Assembly (NCBI GenBank): GCA_902766015.1
Contig: CACXCC010000058.1
Coordinates: 1-36,744, forward strand
Length of the DNA stretch: 36,744 nt
Source: an uncultured Veillonellaceae bacterium
Lineage (GTDB): Bacteria; Bacillota; Negativicutes; Selenomonadales; Selenomonadaceae
Direction: 5' to 3'
The notes under the pieces are model-generated. The model made no database searches. It had not been told where the DNA came from and saw only the letters and a program-made list of their open reading frames with translations. The position numbers were made by a program, and so were the translations under genes. The stretch's first letter is position 1. Every line of letters starts with the position of its first letter. Below are positions 23,369-30,576 of the stretch, piece by piece.

Positions 23369-23692
23369 TTATTTTGCAGCGCGAACCTTCGCATAGAGAT
23401 TGACGATCTCTTTTGCCATTTCGTTCATAGCCATGCCGGTCATAACATAATCCTGAGCATGGGAGATGAGAACATTGAACGGGCCTTCGAGCTGACCTTC
23501 TGCTTCTTTCTTCAGAAGCTGTTCCGTCTGAATCTGATGAGCCTCGATGAGGAGTGCGTTGGCATCCTTCAGGCTGTCTTCCGCTTCGCCGAAGTTGCCG
23601 CGGCGGGCACTTTTGAGTGCGGAAGCGATCTTTGCGCGGGCGTCGCCGGCTTTCGAGATGATCTCCATTGCGATTTCTTCAGTCTTTGCCAT
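23369..23692 (-). CDS. PTS lactose/cellobiose-type EIIA component (orphan)
   Basis: This is a 107-residue, all-helical IIA of the lactose/chitobiose family, which forms trimers and passes phosphate from HPr to a IIB partner. The phospho-histidine is His78 in LISHAQDYVMT, the same number as in L. lactis IIA-lac. The conserved LLIEAHQIQTEQL near 47-59 and the metal-binding Asp81 next to the active site are also present. No IIB, IIC or phospho-glycosidase gene is near. It lies 31 bp downstream of the IolH-like gene on the same strand, and the two probably share a transcript ending at 23312-23358. A regulatory role, or partnership with distant PTS subunits, is inference. Confidence 0.94.
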   Translation of the reverse strand: MAKTEEIAMEIISKAGDARAKIASALKSARRGNFGEAEDSLKDANALLIEAHQIQTEQLLKKEAEGQLEGPFNVLISHAQDYVMTGMAMNEMAKEIVNLYAKVRAAK

Positions 23693-23723
23693 GATGGGAA
23701 TTCCTCCAAATTTCTCTATACAA

Positions 23724-24644
23724 TTATTTCTTCAGGAGTTCGTTTTCAATGCGTTCACGCGTTTCCGGAGCAACTTTGTTCATCTTCTCCGGGAAACCGA
23801 AGATCGAAACGCAGGCGATGTTGTCGCCGCCGACTTTCGGAGCATCCGGTTTGAGCTGTTTGTTGGCGAAGTCCATCTCGCGCAGCGTCTCGAAGATACC
23901 GTCAAAGTCAACGTCACCTTCGCCGAGCGGCAGATGCTGATGAACGGAAACATCCTCGCGGCCGCGAGCGTTGAGCGTCGGCGGGTTCAGGATGTAACGG
24001 CAGTCAAGCGTCTGGTTGAACGTGTCAGCAAACAGAACGTGCGTCAGTTCGTCGCCGGCATATTTCAGCATGGAGCGAACGTCGCCTTTGCCCTGATCGT
24101 AGAAGAAGCCGTGCGGGGAAGAATAAACATAGCCGAGGTTCTTGGAACGGAACGATTTAACCATGTCGCAGGTCTCGTTGTTCAGTTCGCAGAAGTCATA
24201 CGGATGAGACTGAATCTCGACGCGCAGACCCTCACGCTCGATGATCGGCAGGAGTTCTTCCATGGAGCGGAACCACATACCGTTGCAGATCTCTGCCTGG
24301 TTCGGATCGCCGGAGAGCTCCGTGTTGATAACCGGAACACCCATGTTGACGGCGATTTTGATGAGAGCTTTCCAGTTCTCAACTGCCATCTTGCGCTGCT
24401 CTTCGGTCGGGCCGGACCAGCGATAGACGCAGATGAAGGAGGAAATCTCAACGCCCGTTTCTTTCATCGCTTTGCGATATTCTGCTTCGCATTCTTTCGA
24501 GAACAGCGGATGTTTGTAGAACGGGTTGATACGCGGATGCGGGGACTGCTCGATGTATTTGTAGCCCCAGTCGGCAACCTGGTGAACCAGATCGTTAATG
24601 CTCATCTGTTTGGAGAGTACGTCAACGTCAAATGCAATTTTCAT
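23724..24644 (-). CDS. iolH: TIM-barrel isomerase/epimerase, IolH-like
   Basis: The product is 306 residues from ATG 24644 behind GGGAGG; the in-frame extension to 24692 has no ribosome site. The N-terminus MKIAFDVDVLSKQ, then YIEQSPHPRINPFYKHPLFS and SSFICVYRWSGPTEEQR resemble the IolH protein of inositol operons, as I remember it. LPIIEREGLRVEIQSHPYDF carries likely metal ligands Glu143 and His147, and SSPHGFFYDQGKGDV and LFADTFNQTLD (Asp207) follow. IolH has no firmly assigned reaction; it belongs to the same fold as IolE and IolI. The gene heads the minus arm facing the divergent iolT. The symbol is a similarity-based suggestion. Confidence 0.8.
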   Translation of the reverse strand: MKIAFDVDVLSKQMSINDLVHQVADWGYKYIEQSPHPRINPFYKHPLFSKECEAEYRKAMKETGVEISSFICVYRWSGPTEEQRKMAVENWKALIKIAVNMGVPVINTELSGDPNQAEICNGMWFRSMEELLPIIEREGLRVEIQSHPYDFCELNNETCDMVKSFRSKNLGYVYSSPHGFFYDQGKGDVRSMLKYAGDELTHVLFADTFNQTLDCRYILNPPTLNARGREDVSVHQHLPLGEGDVDFDGIFETLREMDFANKQLKPDAPKVGGDNIACVSIFGFPEKMNKVAPETRERIENELLKK

Positions 24645-25419
24645 GATTAAAAACCTCCCAATAATGATTTGACAATGGATCAAACCCACCACGATTTTGA
24701 TCTTACACGAATCACTAATGGAGAACTGTTGCTTTTAAATTAGCATCCCGAATCGGCTTTGTCAAGGGGTGTTTTCAGTTAATTCGTAAGATTTTCGGCA
24801 GCGGTTTCGACCGTTTGCAAAATCTATCATTATATGCCTGCGTATACGTGACACGAAAAATTTTCGACGCAGCTGACGTCAAAACCGGGTGATATCCAGG
24901 TGACGTATCGCCGGCACATCCGGAGTCCGATACAGTGACGAGCCGATCGGGAATACGGGGCGGAAATTTGAGGCTTGCATGTAGCACGGATCGCATCTGG
25001 TTACCTTATGATCAGAATATGGTCTGCTTTGAGTAGACGGAAGGACAATTTTGTATAGTTTTTGGGGGTAAAAAAGCGGGTCCGGGGGTCAGGGACGGCA
25101 AAAAAGTATAAAAACGGCGTCCGAACGATAGAAAAACCGGCCCAAACTTAGAAAAAAAGTGCAAGAATTGTCGCACAAAACGCGGTTATAATGTACTTGC
25201 ATCAGAAAACTGATGGAGAACTGTTAAAGAACTCATACATCATTTATAACTGCCGATTCGTTCCTATCATCACCACTTACTCCGGGCTGCTGAATCAAGC
25301 GTCCGGCAGAAAAGCCGGGCGAGGGCAGTTCGGATCATCATAAGGGATCCAAAGTAACAAATAATCAGAAGATTTCAGGTGTTCAAGATTTATTGAATTA
25401 TATGAGGGGGAATTTAAAA
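24645..25419. other. Long divergent regulatory region between the iolH-like gene and iolT
   Basis: I see no gene in these 775 bp. Signals include a minus-strand TATAAT at 24829-24834, a plus-strand TATAAT at 25187-25192 with no good -35 at 16-18 bp, and a 13-bp direct repeat ATGGAGAACTGTT (24718-24730 and 25213-25225). GTGCAAGAATTGTCGCAC (25159-25176) is a short imperfect palindrome just before the plus -10. About 220 nt of leader precede iolT. The missing -35 suggests an activator, possibly the AraC protein encoded downstream. Confidence 0.55.
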
Positions 25420-26805
25420 ATGAGTCAGGAAACACCGCAGAAGTTTTTGAAGAAAGTTACCGTCATTTCCACATTCGGCGGACTTCTCTTCGGTTATGAT
25501 ACGGGCGTTATCAACGGCGCTCTCGTCTACATGGCGCGTCCGGATCAGTTGAACCTTTCGCCGTTCACGGAAGGTCTCGTCGCCAGCGGCCTGCTGTTCG
25601 GCGCAGCGATCGGATCGTTCACGGGCGGACGTTTCGCGGATGCCAAAGGCCGCCGCAAGATGCTTCTGTTCCTCGCCGCACTCTTCTTCGTTGCAGCAAT
25701 CGGCTGCTCGCTGTCTCCGACCGCAGAGATCCTGATTGGCTTCCGTTTCCTGCTCGGCCTCGCCGTCGGCGGTGCTTCCGTTACCGTTCCTTCTTACCTC
25801 GCCGAAATGTCGCCGGCAGAGCGCCGCGGCCGTATGGTTACGCAGAACGAGTTGATGATCGTTTCCGGCCAGCTCCTCGCATTCTGCCTGAACGCATTCC
25901 TCGGATCGACGTTCGGTTCCACGGCTCATATCTGGCGCTACATGCTCGCACTTGCATCGCTCCCGGCTGTCGTTCTCTGGTTCGGTATGCTCGCTATGCC
26001 GGAAAGCCCGCGCTGGCTCGTTCTTAACGGTCAGATCGGCGAAGCTCTGAAAGTTCTCAGACGCGCTCGTGAAGAAAACCGCGCTATCGCCGAACTCAAT
26101 GAAATTCAGGACAACCTCGCTCAGGAAGCTTCAATTCAGAAAGCTACCTATAAAGATCTCACCGTTCCCTGGGTCCGTCGTATCGTCTTCATCGCCATGG
26201 GTGTCGCAATCTGCCAGCAGATTTCCGGTGTCAACTCGATCATGTATTACGGCACGCAGATCCTTATGAAAGCCGGTTTCTCCACGGAAGCTGCTCTTAT
26301 CGGTAACATTGCCAACGGTGTCATTTCCGTCGGCGCCACGATCTTCGGCATGTGGATGATGACGCGTCACGGCCGCCGCCCGCTCATCATGACGGGCCAG
26401 ATCGGCACGATGGCTTGCCTGTGCCTCATCGGTCTCATCTCGAACCTCTTTGACGGTGCCGCATTCCTTCCGTACCTCGTTCTCTGCATGACGGTTACCT
26501 TCCTCTTCTTCCAGCAGGGCTTCCTTTCTCCGGTAACCTGGCTGCTTCTCTCCGAACTCTTCCCGCAGCGTATGCGCGGCATGGGTATGGGCTGTGCAGT
26601 TCTCTGCCTCTGGATCACGAACTTCCTCATCGGTCTCTGGTTCCCGGTCCTGCTCTCGAAATTCGGTCTTTCCGCTACGTTCTTCATGTTCGCCGGCATC
26701 GGCCTCATCGGTCTCCTCTTCGTCTTCAAGTTCGTTCCGGAGACGCGCGGCCGTTCGCTTGAGCAGATCGAGCATGACTTCCGTCATCACGGCGAAAACG
26801 CTTAA
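25420..26805 (+). CDS. iolT: myo-Inositol transporter, MFS sugar porter (IolT-like)
   Basis: The product is 461 residues from ATG 25420, nine bases after AGGGGG. It has twelve expected membrane helices. Sugar-porter signatures are present in order: ISTFGGLLFGYDTGVINGAL, GGRFADAKGRRK, AEMSPAERRGRMVTQNELM, MPESPRWLV, QQISGVNSIMYYG, RHGRRP and the ending PETRGRSLEQIE. Long stretches (VTQNELMIVSGQLLAF; AALIGNIANGVISV) coincide with B. subtilis IolT as I recall it, which makes H+-coupled inositol uptake the best assignment; a related cyclitol or hexose remains possible. The upstream promoter has a perfect -10 but no -35. A terminator follows at 26860-26890. Confidence 0.93.
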   Translation: MSQETPQKFLKKVTVISTFGGLLFGYDTGVINGALVYMARPDQLNLSPFTEGLVASGLLFGAAIGSFTGGRFADAKGRRKMLLFLAALFFVAAIGCSLSPTAEILIGFRFLLGLAVGGASVTVPSYLAEMSPAERRGRMVTQNELMIVSGQLLAFCLNAFLGSTFGSTAHIWRYMLALASLPAVVLWFGMLAMPESPRWLVLNGQIGEALKVLRRAREENRAIAELNEIQDNLAQEASIQKATYKDLTVPWVRRIVFIAMGVAICQQISGVNSIMYYGTQILMKAGFSTEAALIGNIANGVISVGATIFGMWMMTRHGRRPLIMTGQIGTMACLCLIGLISNLFDGAAFLPYLVLCMTVTFLFFQQGFLSPVTWLLLSELFPQRMRGMGMGCAVLCLWITNFLIGLWFPVLLSKFGLSATFFMFAGIGLIGLLFVFKFVPETRGRSLEQIEHDFRHHGENA

Positions 26806-26859
26806 TCAACCTTTCATTTACCAACTGACAATCACTTCCTACCAATACTTCCATACATT

Positions 26860-26890
26860 CGGCCCCTGCTTCGGCAGGGGCTCTTTTTTA
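26860..26890 (+). terminator. Intrinsic terminator after iolT
   Basis: GCCCCTG and CAGGGGC close a CTTCGG loop, followed by TC and seven T. Confidence 0.92.
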
Positions 26891-27003
26891 TCTTTAATTG
26901 GCTTTATTTGCCAAAATCTGGTAAAATAGTATGAAAGGAATCGGAATCAGAAAAAATTTTCTCTAAAACAATGGTAAAAACATGTCAGGAAGGGGTTGTG
27001 TTC

Positions 27004-27915
27004 ATGGCTGTTGTTTACTATAATACGAGTCGTTTTATTCCGGACTTTGCACAGGAAGAGTTGCAGCTTTTGTATGTCTGTCAGGCAAATGAAGAGCAGA
27101 CGCGGCTGCCGACTCTGTTTCATTCGCATGACTATCTGGAGATCCAGTATATCAGTAAAGGGTCGGGGCGTATTTCCGTCGGCGAGCGCGTTTATGAAGT
27201 CAAGGCCGGTGATCTCATCCTTTACAATAAAGGTGTCATGCATAATGAAGTCGCCAATCCGGAAGAAGGCATGTGTTTTTATAACTGCGGTATCGAAGGG
27301 ATGAAGCGCAAGAGTCTGCCCTCCGGCACGGTGGTTCCGCACCGTTTTATTCCGGTGATCCATCTCGGGGATCTCGCCCCGCAGGTTGAGTCGCTGTTTT
27401 CCGTCATGTGGCACCAGCTCGACAAAGGGGAACGCGGCAGTGCGACATCATGTCATTATCTGCTGTATGCGCTCCTGACGATTTTGATTCGTCAGACGAA
27501 TCTTGAGCCGATGGAGGCGCCGGACGAAAAAGAGCAGGCGTTTATGGAGGTCAAGCAGTATATTGACGAACATTATACAGAAACCTTCCGTATGGAGGAC
27601 CTGGCGAACAATGTCCATATGAGCATGTCGACGCTCAATCATCAGTTCAAGAAACGGATGGGGATGTCGCCCGTTCAATATATCATCCGCTGCCGCATCG
27701 GCAAGGCGCAGGGGATTTTGATCAGTTCGGACCGGTCGATCACGGATGTCAGCGCGGATGTCGGCTATGACAATCTGAGTTATTTTAACAATCAGTTCAA
27801 AAAGCTCATCGGTATGTCGCCGCAATCGTATCGGAAATACCGTGTCGGGGACAATCAGTATAAGCAGCTCAATAAGATTATGGCTAATTTCGGGAAAACC
27901 GGCATATATGTTTAA
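27004..27915 (+). CDS. AraC-family regulator with N-terminal cupin domain
   Basis: The product is 303 residues from ATG 27004 behind AGGAAGGGG. The N-terminal sensing cupin (about residues 20-110) shows FHSHDYLEIQYISKGSGRISVGERVYEVKAGDLILYNKGVMHNE, the usual sugar-binding beta barrel with His near 37. The C-terminal DNA-binding part has two helix-turn-helix motifs: FRMEDLANNVHMSMSTLNHQFKKRMGMSP and ITDVSADVGYDNLSYFNNQFKKLIGMSPQSYRK. Such proteins usually activate neighbouring catabolic genes when sugar is bound. Both iolT and iolI have a consensus -10 without a -35, which fits activation by this protein; that link is inference. A terminator follows. Confidence 0.92.
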   Translation: MAVVYYNTSRFIPDFAQEELQLLYVCQANEEQTRLPTLFHSHDYLEIQYISKGSGRISVGERVYEVKAGDLILYNKGVMHNEVANPEEGMCFYNCGIEGMKRKSLPSGTVVPHRFIPVIHLGDLAPQVESLFSVMWHQLDKGERGSATSCHYLLYALLTILIRQTNLEPMEAPDEKEQAFMEVKQYIDEHYTETFRMEDLANNVHMSMSTLNHQFKKRMGMSPVQYIIRCRIGKAQGILISSDRSITDVSADVGYDNLSYFNNQFKKLIGMSPQSYRKYRVGDNQYKQLNKIMANFGKTGIYV

Positions 27916-27925
27916 CGTCAAATCG

Positions 27926-27956
27926 GCGGGGAGAACAGGATTCTCCCCGCTTTTTT
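27926..27956 (+). terminator. Intrinsic terminator after the AraC gene
   Basis: GCGGGGAGAA and TTCTCCCCGC form a perfect 10-bp stem around CAGGA, followed by six T. Confidence 0.93.
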
Positions 27957-28144
27957 ACTGCCGTTTTGACGTCAAATTGTACGGCTTTGCAGAATTGTGC
28001 AAAAACGGCGGAATATTGACACCAAATTTTGAACAAAACAGGCAGAATACTGAAAGACCTTTCGGCGTATTTTGCCTATAATAAAGCCATAAACAAGAGA
28101 TAACCTAAGGTCAACAAGATAAAACAAAAAAGGAGTAAATTATC

Positions 28145-28978
28145 ATGAGACTTAGTATGAATGAAGCAACGGCCCTCGAAAAATCCAGCCTGGAGCGCGA
28201 CCTCGAGCTCTGCGAGAAATACGGTTACGACATGATCGAGCCGCGTACGATGGACTGCATGGTTGACTACCTGAAAGAACATTCCATCGAAGATCTCGCT
28301 CATTACTTCGAGACGCATCACGTTAAACCGCTGGCGTTCAACACGCTCTGCTTCTTCAACAACCGCACGCCGGAAGATTACCAGAAGGTTCTCGACGAAC
28401 TTCGCCAGATGTGCGAATGGGGCAAAGCCATCGGCTGCAAAACGGTTATCACGGTTCCGACGGTTGACCTGCAGAAAGTTACGCGTCAGGAAATCCATGA
28501 ATCCGCTGTTAAATGCCTGAAAGAGATGGGCGCTATCGCTGCTGAATACGACATGCGCATCTCCGTAGAGTTCATCGGCGGCCCGACGGCTTCGATCAAC
28601 ACGTTTGCCGATGCTTGGAGCGTCATCCAGGATGTTGACATGGACAATGTCGGTATCACGCTCGACTGCTTCCACTTCCACGGCATGGGTTCCCGCCTCG
28701 AAGACCTCGCAAAGGCAGACGGCCGCAAGATCTTCATCGTTCACCTGAACGACACGGAAGACTTCCCGATCGGTGCTCTCGTTGACGCTGACCGCGTATG
28801 GCCGGGCGACGGCTGCATCCAGCTCGACAAGATCTTCCAGACGCTGAAGAAGATCGGCTGGAAAGAAGATGTTGTTTCCCTCGAACTCTTCCGCCCGGAA
28901 TACTACGAGATGGATCCGGAAGATGTTTACCGCATCGGCAAAGAGAAATCCGAAGCTGTCATCAAACGCAACTTCTGA
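28145..28978 (+). CDS. iolI: Inosose isomerase IolI
   Basis: This 277-residue TIM-barrel metalloenzyme interconverts 2-keto-myo-inositol and 1-keto-D-chiro-inositol in B. subtilis, letting chiro-inositol feed into or out of the pathway. Similarity to B. subtilis IolI runs end to end: LELCEKYGYDMIE, HSIEDLAHYFETHHVKPLA, LDCFHFHGMGS, DDTEDFPIG-like NDTEDFPIG, DADRVWPGDG and SLELFRPEYY. Metal ligands fall at the same places: Glu142, Asp174, His200 and Glu247. AAAGGAG precedes the ATG. A TATAAT at 28077-28082 without a -35 could be its promoter. The second iolG follows after 130 bp, probably on the same transcript. Confidence 0.95.
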   Translation: MRLSMNEATALEKSSLERDLELCEKYGYDMIEPRTMDCMVDYLKEHSIEDLAHYFETHHVKPLAFNTLCFFNNRTPEDYQKVLDELRQMCEWGKAIGCKTVITVPTVDLQKVTRQEIHESAVKCLKEMGAIAAEYDMRISVEFIGGPTASINTFADAWSVIQDVDMDNVGITLDCFHFHGMGSRLEDLAKADGRKIFIVHLNDTEDFPIGALVDADRVWPGDGCIQLDKIFQTLKKIGWKEDVVSLELFRPEYYEMDPEDVYRIGKEKSEAVIKRNF

Positions 28979-29022
28979 TTTGAAGCAAACTTTTCCCTAT
29001 ATATATAGAAGACAAAGTTAAA

Positions 29023-29060
29023 AAGCGGCCGGTTTCTTACAAGGAATCAAAGGCCGGCCG
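29023..29060 (+). other. GC-rich hairpin between iolI and the second iolG
   Basis: GCGGCCGG (29023-29030) pairs with CCGGCCGC (29053-29060) across a 22-nt loop, with no T-run after it. It may protect or separate the iolI and iolG messages rather than end transcription. Confidence 0.5.
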
Positions 29061-29108
29061 CATCAAGTTTATAAAAAGTTTTTAAACATGGAACAGGAGG
29101 AATTTATC

Positions 29109-30119
29109 ATGTTAAACGTTGGTGTTATCGGTTGCGGCGGTATGGGCAGAAGCCACATTGATCGTATTACGAATCGTACGACGGGTGCACAGGTTGTTGC
29201 TGTCGCTGATATGGTTGACGCTCTCGCACAGAAGGGCGCTGCTATTGCCGGCGAAGCTTGCAAAATCTACAAAGATGAAAAAGACCTCATCAACGATCCG
29301 AACGTTGACGCCGTATTCATCGTAACGCCGGGCTTTGCTCATGTAAACGCTCTGCTCGAAGCTATTGCAGCCGGCAAACGCATTTTCTGCGAGAAACCGC
29401 TCTGCACGACGGCTGAGGATTGCCTCAAAGTTATCGACGCTGAAGTTAAATCCGGCAAACACCTCATCCAGCTCGGTTTCATGCGCCGCTATGACAAAGG
29501 CTACAATCAGGTTAAAGACCTGCTGAAATCCGGCAACTACGGCGAACCGCTCATGGTTCACTGCACGCACCGCAATCCGGAAGTCGGCACGAACTATGAC
29601 ACGCCGATGGCTGTAACGGATACGGCTATCCATGAAATCGACGTCATCCATTGGCTCGTCGGCGATGACTTCGTTTCCGCACAGGTCCTCTTCCCGCGCA
29701 AGACGAAATATTCGCATGAGAAACTGTATGATCCGCAGATCATGCTCCTCCGCACGAAGAACGGCATCTGCGTTGACGATGAAGTCTTCGTCAACTGCAA
29801 ATTCGGTTATGACATCAACTGCGAAGTTGTCTGCGAAGACGGCGCAATCAAAATGCCGCATCTGTCCTATCCGGATATCCGCAAAGCAGCTCATGTTGCT
29901 ACGGAAATCGAGAACGACTGCTTCGTTCGTTTCCATGATGCATATGATGATGAAGTTCAGGCTTGGGTTGATGACGCTGCAAAAGGCATCATCGGCGGCC
30001 CGACGGCTTGGGACGGCTATCTCGCAGCTATCACGGCTGACGCTCTGGTCAAAGCTCAGGAAACGCGCCAGATCGAACCGATCGAACCGGCTATGGAAAA
30101 ACCGGAATTCTACAAATAA
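29109..30119 (+). CDS. iolG: myo-Inositol 2-dehydrogenase IolG (Gfo/Idh/MocA)
   Basis: The product is 336 residues from ATG 29109, placed by an AGGAGGAA site. It oxidises myo-inositol (and often chiro-inositol or glucose) to the 2-keto form with NAD+. LNVGVIGCGGMGRSHIDRI is the dinucleotide loop. The catalytic set is complete: Lys96 in FCEKPL, Asp171 and His175 in DTAIHEIDV. QLGFMRRYDKGYNQ, HCTHRNPEVGTNYDTPMAV, NCKFGYDINCEVV and the C-terminal EKPEFYK match the B. subtilis enzyme closely. Together with iolI it could shuttle myo-, scyllo- and chiro-inositol. It is a paralogue of the minus-strand gene at 20958-21974, which has lost the Asp. A terminator follows. Confidence 0.95.
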   Translation: MLNVGVIGCGGMGRSHIDRITNRTTGAQVVAVADMVDALAQKGAAIAGEACKIYKDEKDLINDPNVDAVFIVTPGFAHVNALLEAIAAGKRIFCEKPLCTTAEDCLKVIDAEVKSGKHLIQLGFMRRYDKGYNQVKDLLKSGNYGEPLMVHCTHRNPEVGTNYDTPMAVTDTAIHEIDVIHWLVGDDFVSAQVLFPRKTKYSHEKLYDPQIMLLRTKNGICVDDEVFVNCKFGYDINCEVVCEDGAIKMPHLSYPDIRKAAHVATEIENDCFVRFHDAYDDEVQAWVDDAAKGIIGGPTAWDGYLAAITADALVKAQETRQIEPIEPAMEKPEFYK

Positions 30120-30145
30120 TTATCGCATCCGGCGATCCGATAAAG

Positions 30146-30176
30146 GGGCGCTCCTCGAAAGAGGGGCGCTCTTTTT
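30146..30176 (+). terminator. Intrinsic terminator after iolG
   Basis: GCGCTCCTC and GAGGGGCGC close a GAAA tetraloop (one G-U pair), followed by TCTTTTT. Confidence 0.88.
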
Positions 30177-30576
30177 GTGTGCGCGTTTTCCGTTATTGAC
30201 GTGTCATCTCGGATCTTGACGTGTCAATCCGGTGTATCGCTGCGGGGGAAATTAACGCGTCGGAGGCGGTGGGGACTCACGTATTCAATCGCGTGCAAAA
30301 CGCACTGTGACTTTTGCTATAGACACGCGTCACTTTGTCCGCGCGGGGAATTTGACGTGTTGGCATCTTTTCTGCGGGAGACTGGTAAAGTCCTGATAAT
30401 ATTGGTTTTTTCGGGGATATCTGGGGTAAATAACCGTATAATAATAACTAAAAAGAATAAAATAAATTCAATTTAGGTATTGAAAAATGTCTAAAGATTG
30501 GGTATCATAAGACATGTCAAACGGATTACTATCGGTTCGTAGTAATCATGCATGAGAGAAAGAGGAGGAAGAGAGA
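30177..30576. other. Intergenic region upstream of the DASS transporter
   Basis: No gene is supported in these 400 bp. TTGACGTGTCA occurs at 30197 and again at 30218 as a tandem motif. A TATAAT box lies at 30437-30442 without a good -35. A perfect hairpin GATTACTA ... TAGTAATC (30524-30547) sits directly before the ribosome site of the transporter gene. Confidence 0.5.

Noticed and set aside
28201..28216. CTCGAGCTC similarity to the LacI palindrome inside iolI
   Set aside because: It is only a partial match and is explained by Leu-Glu-Leu codons in the conserved IolI N-terminus.
30177..30476. 99-residue plus-strand open frame between iolG and the transporter
   Set aside because: No ribosome site, it begins inside the iolG terminator, and it has no coding-like composition.
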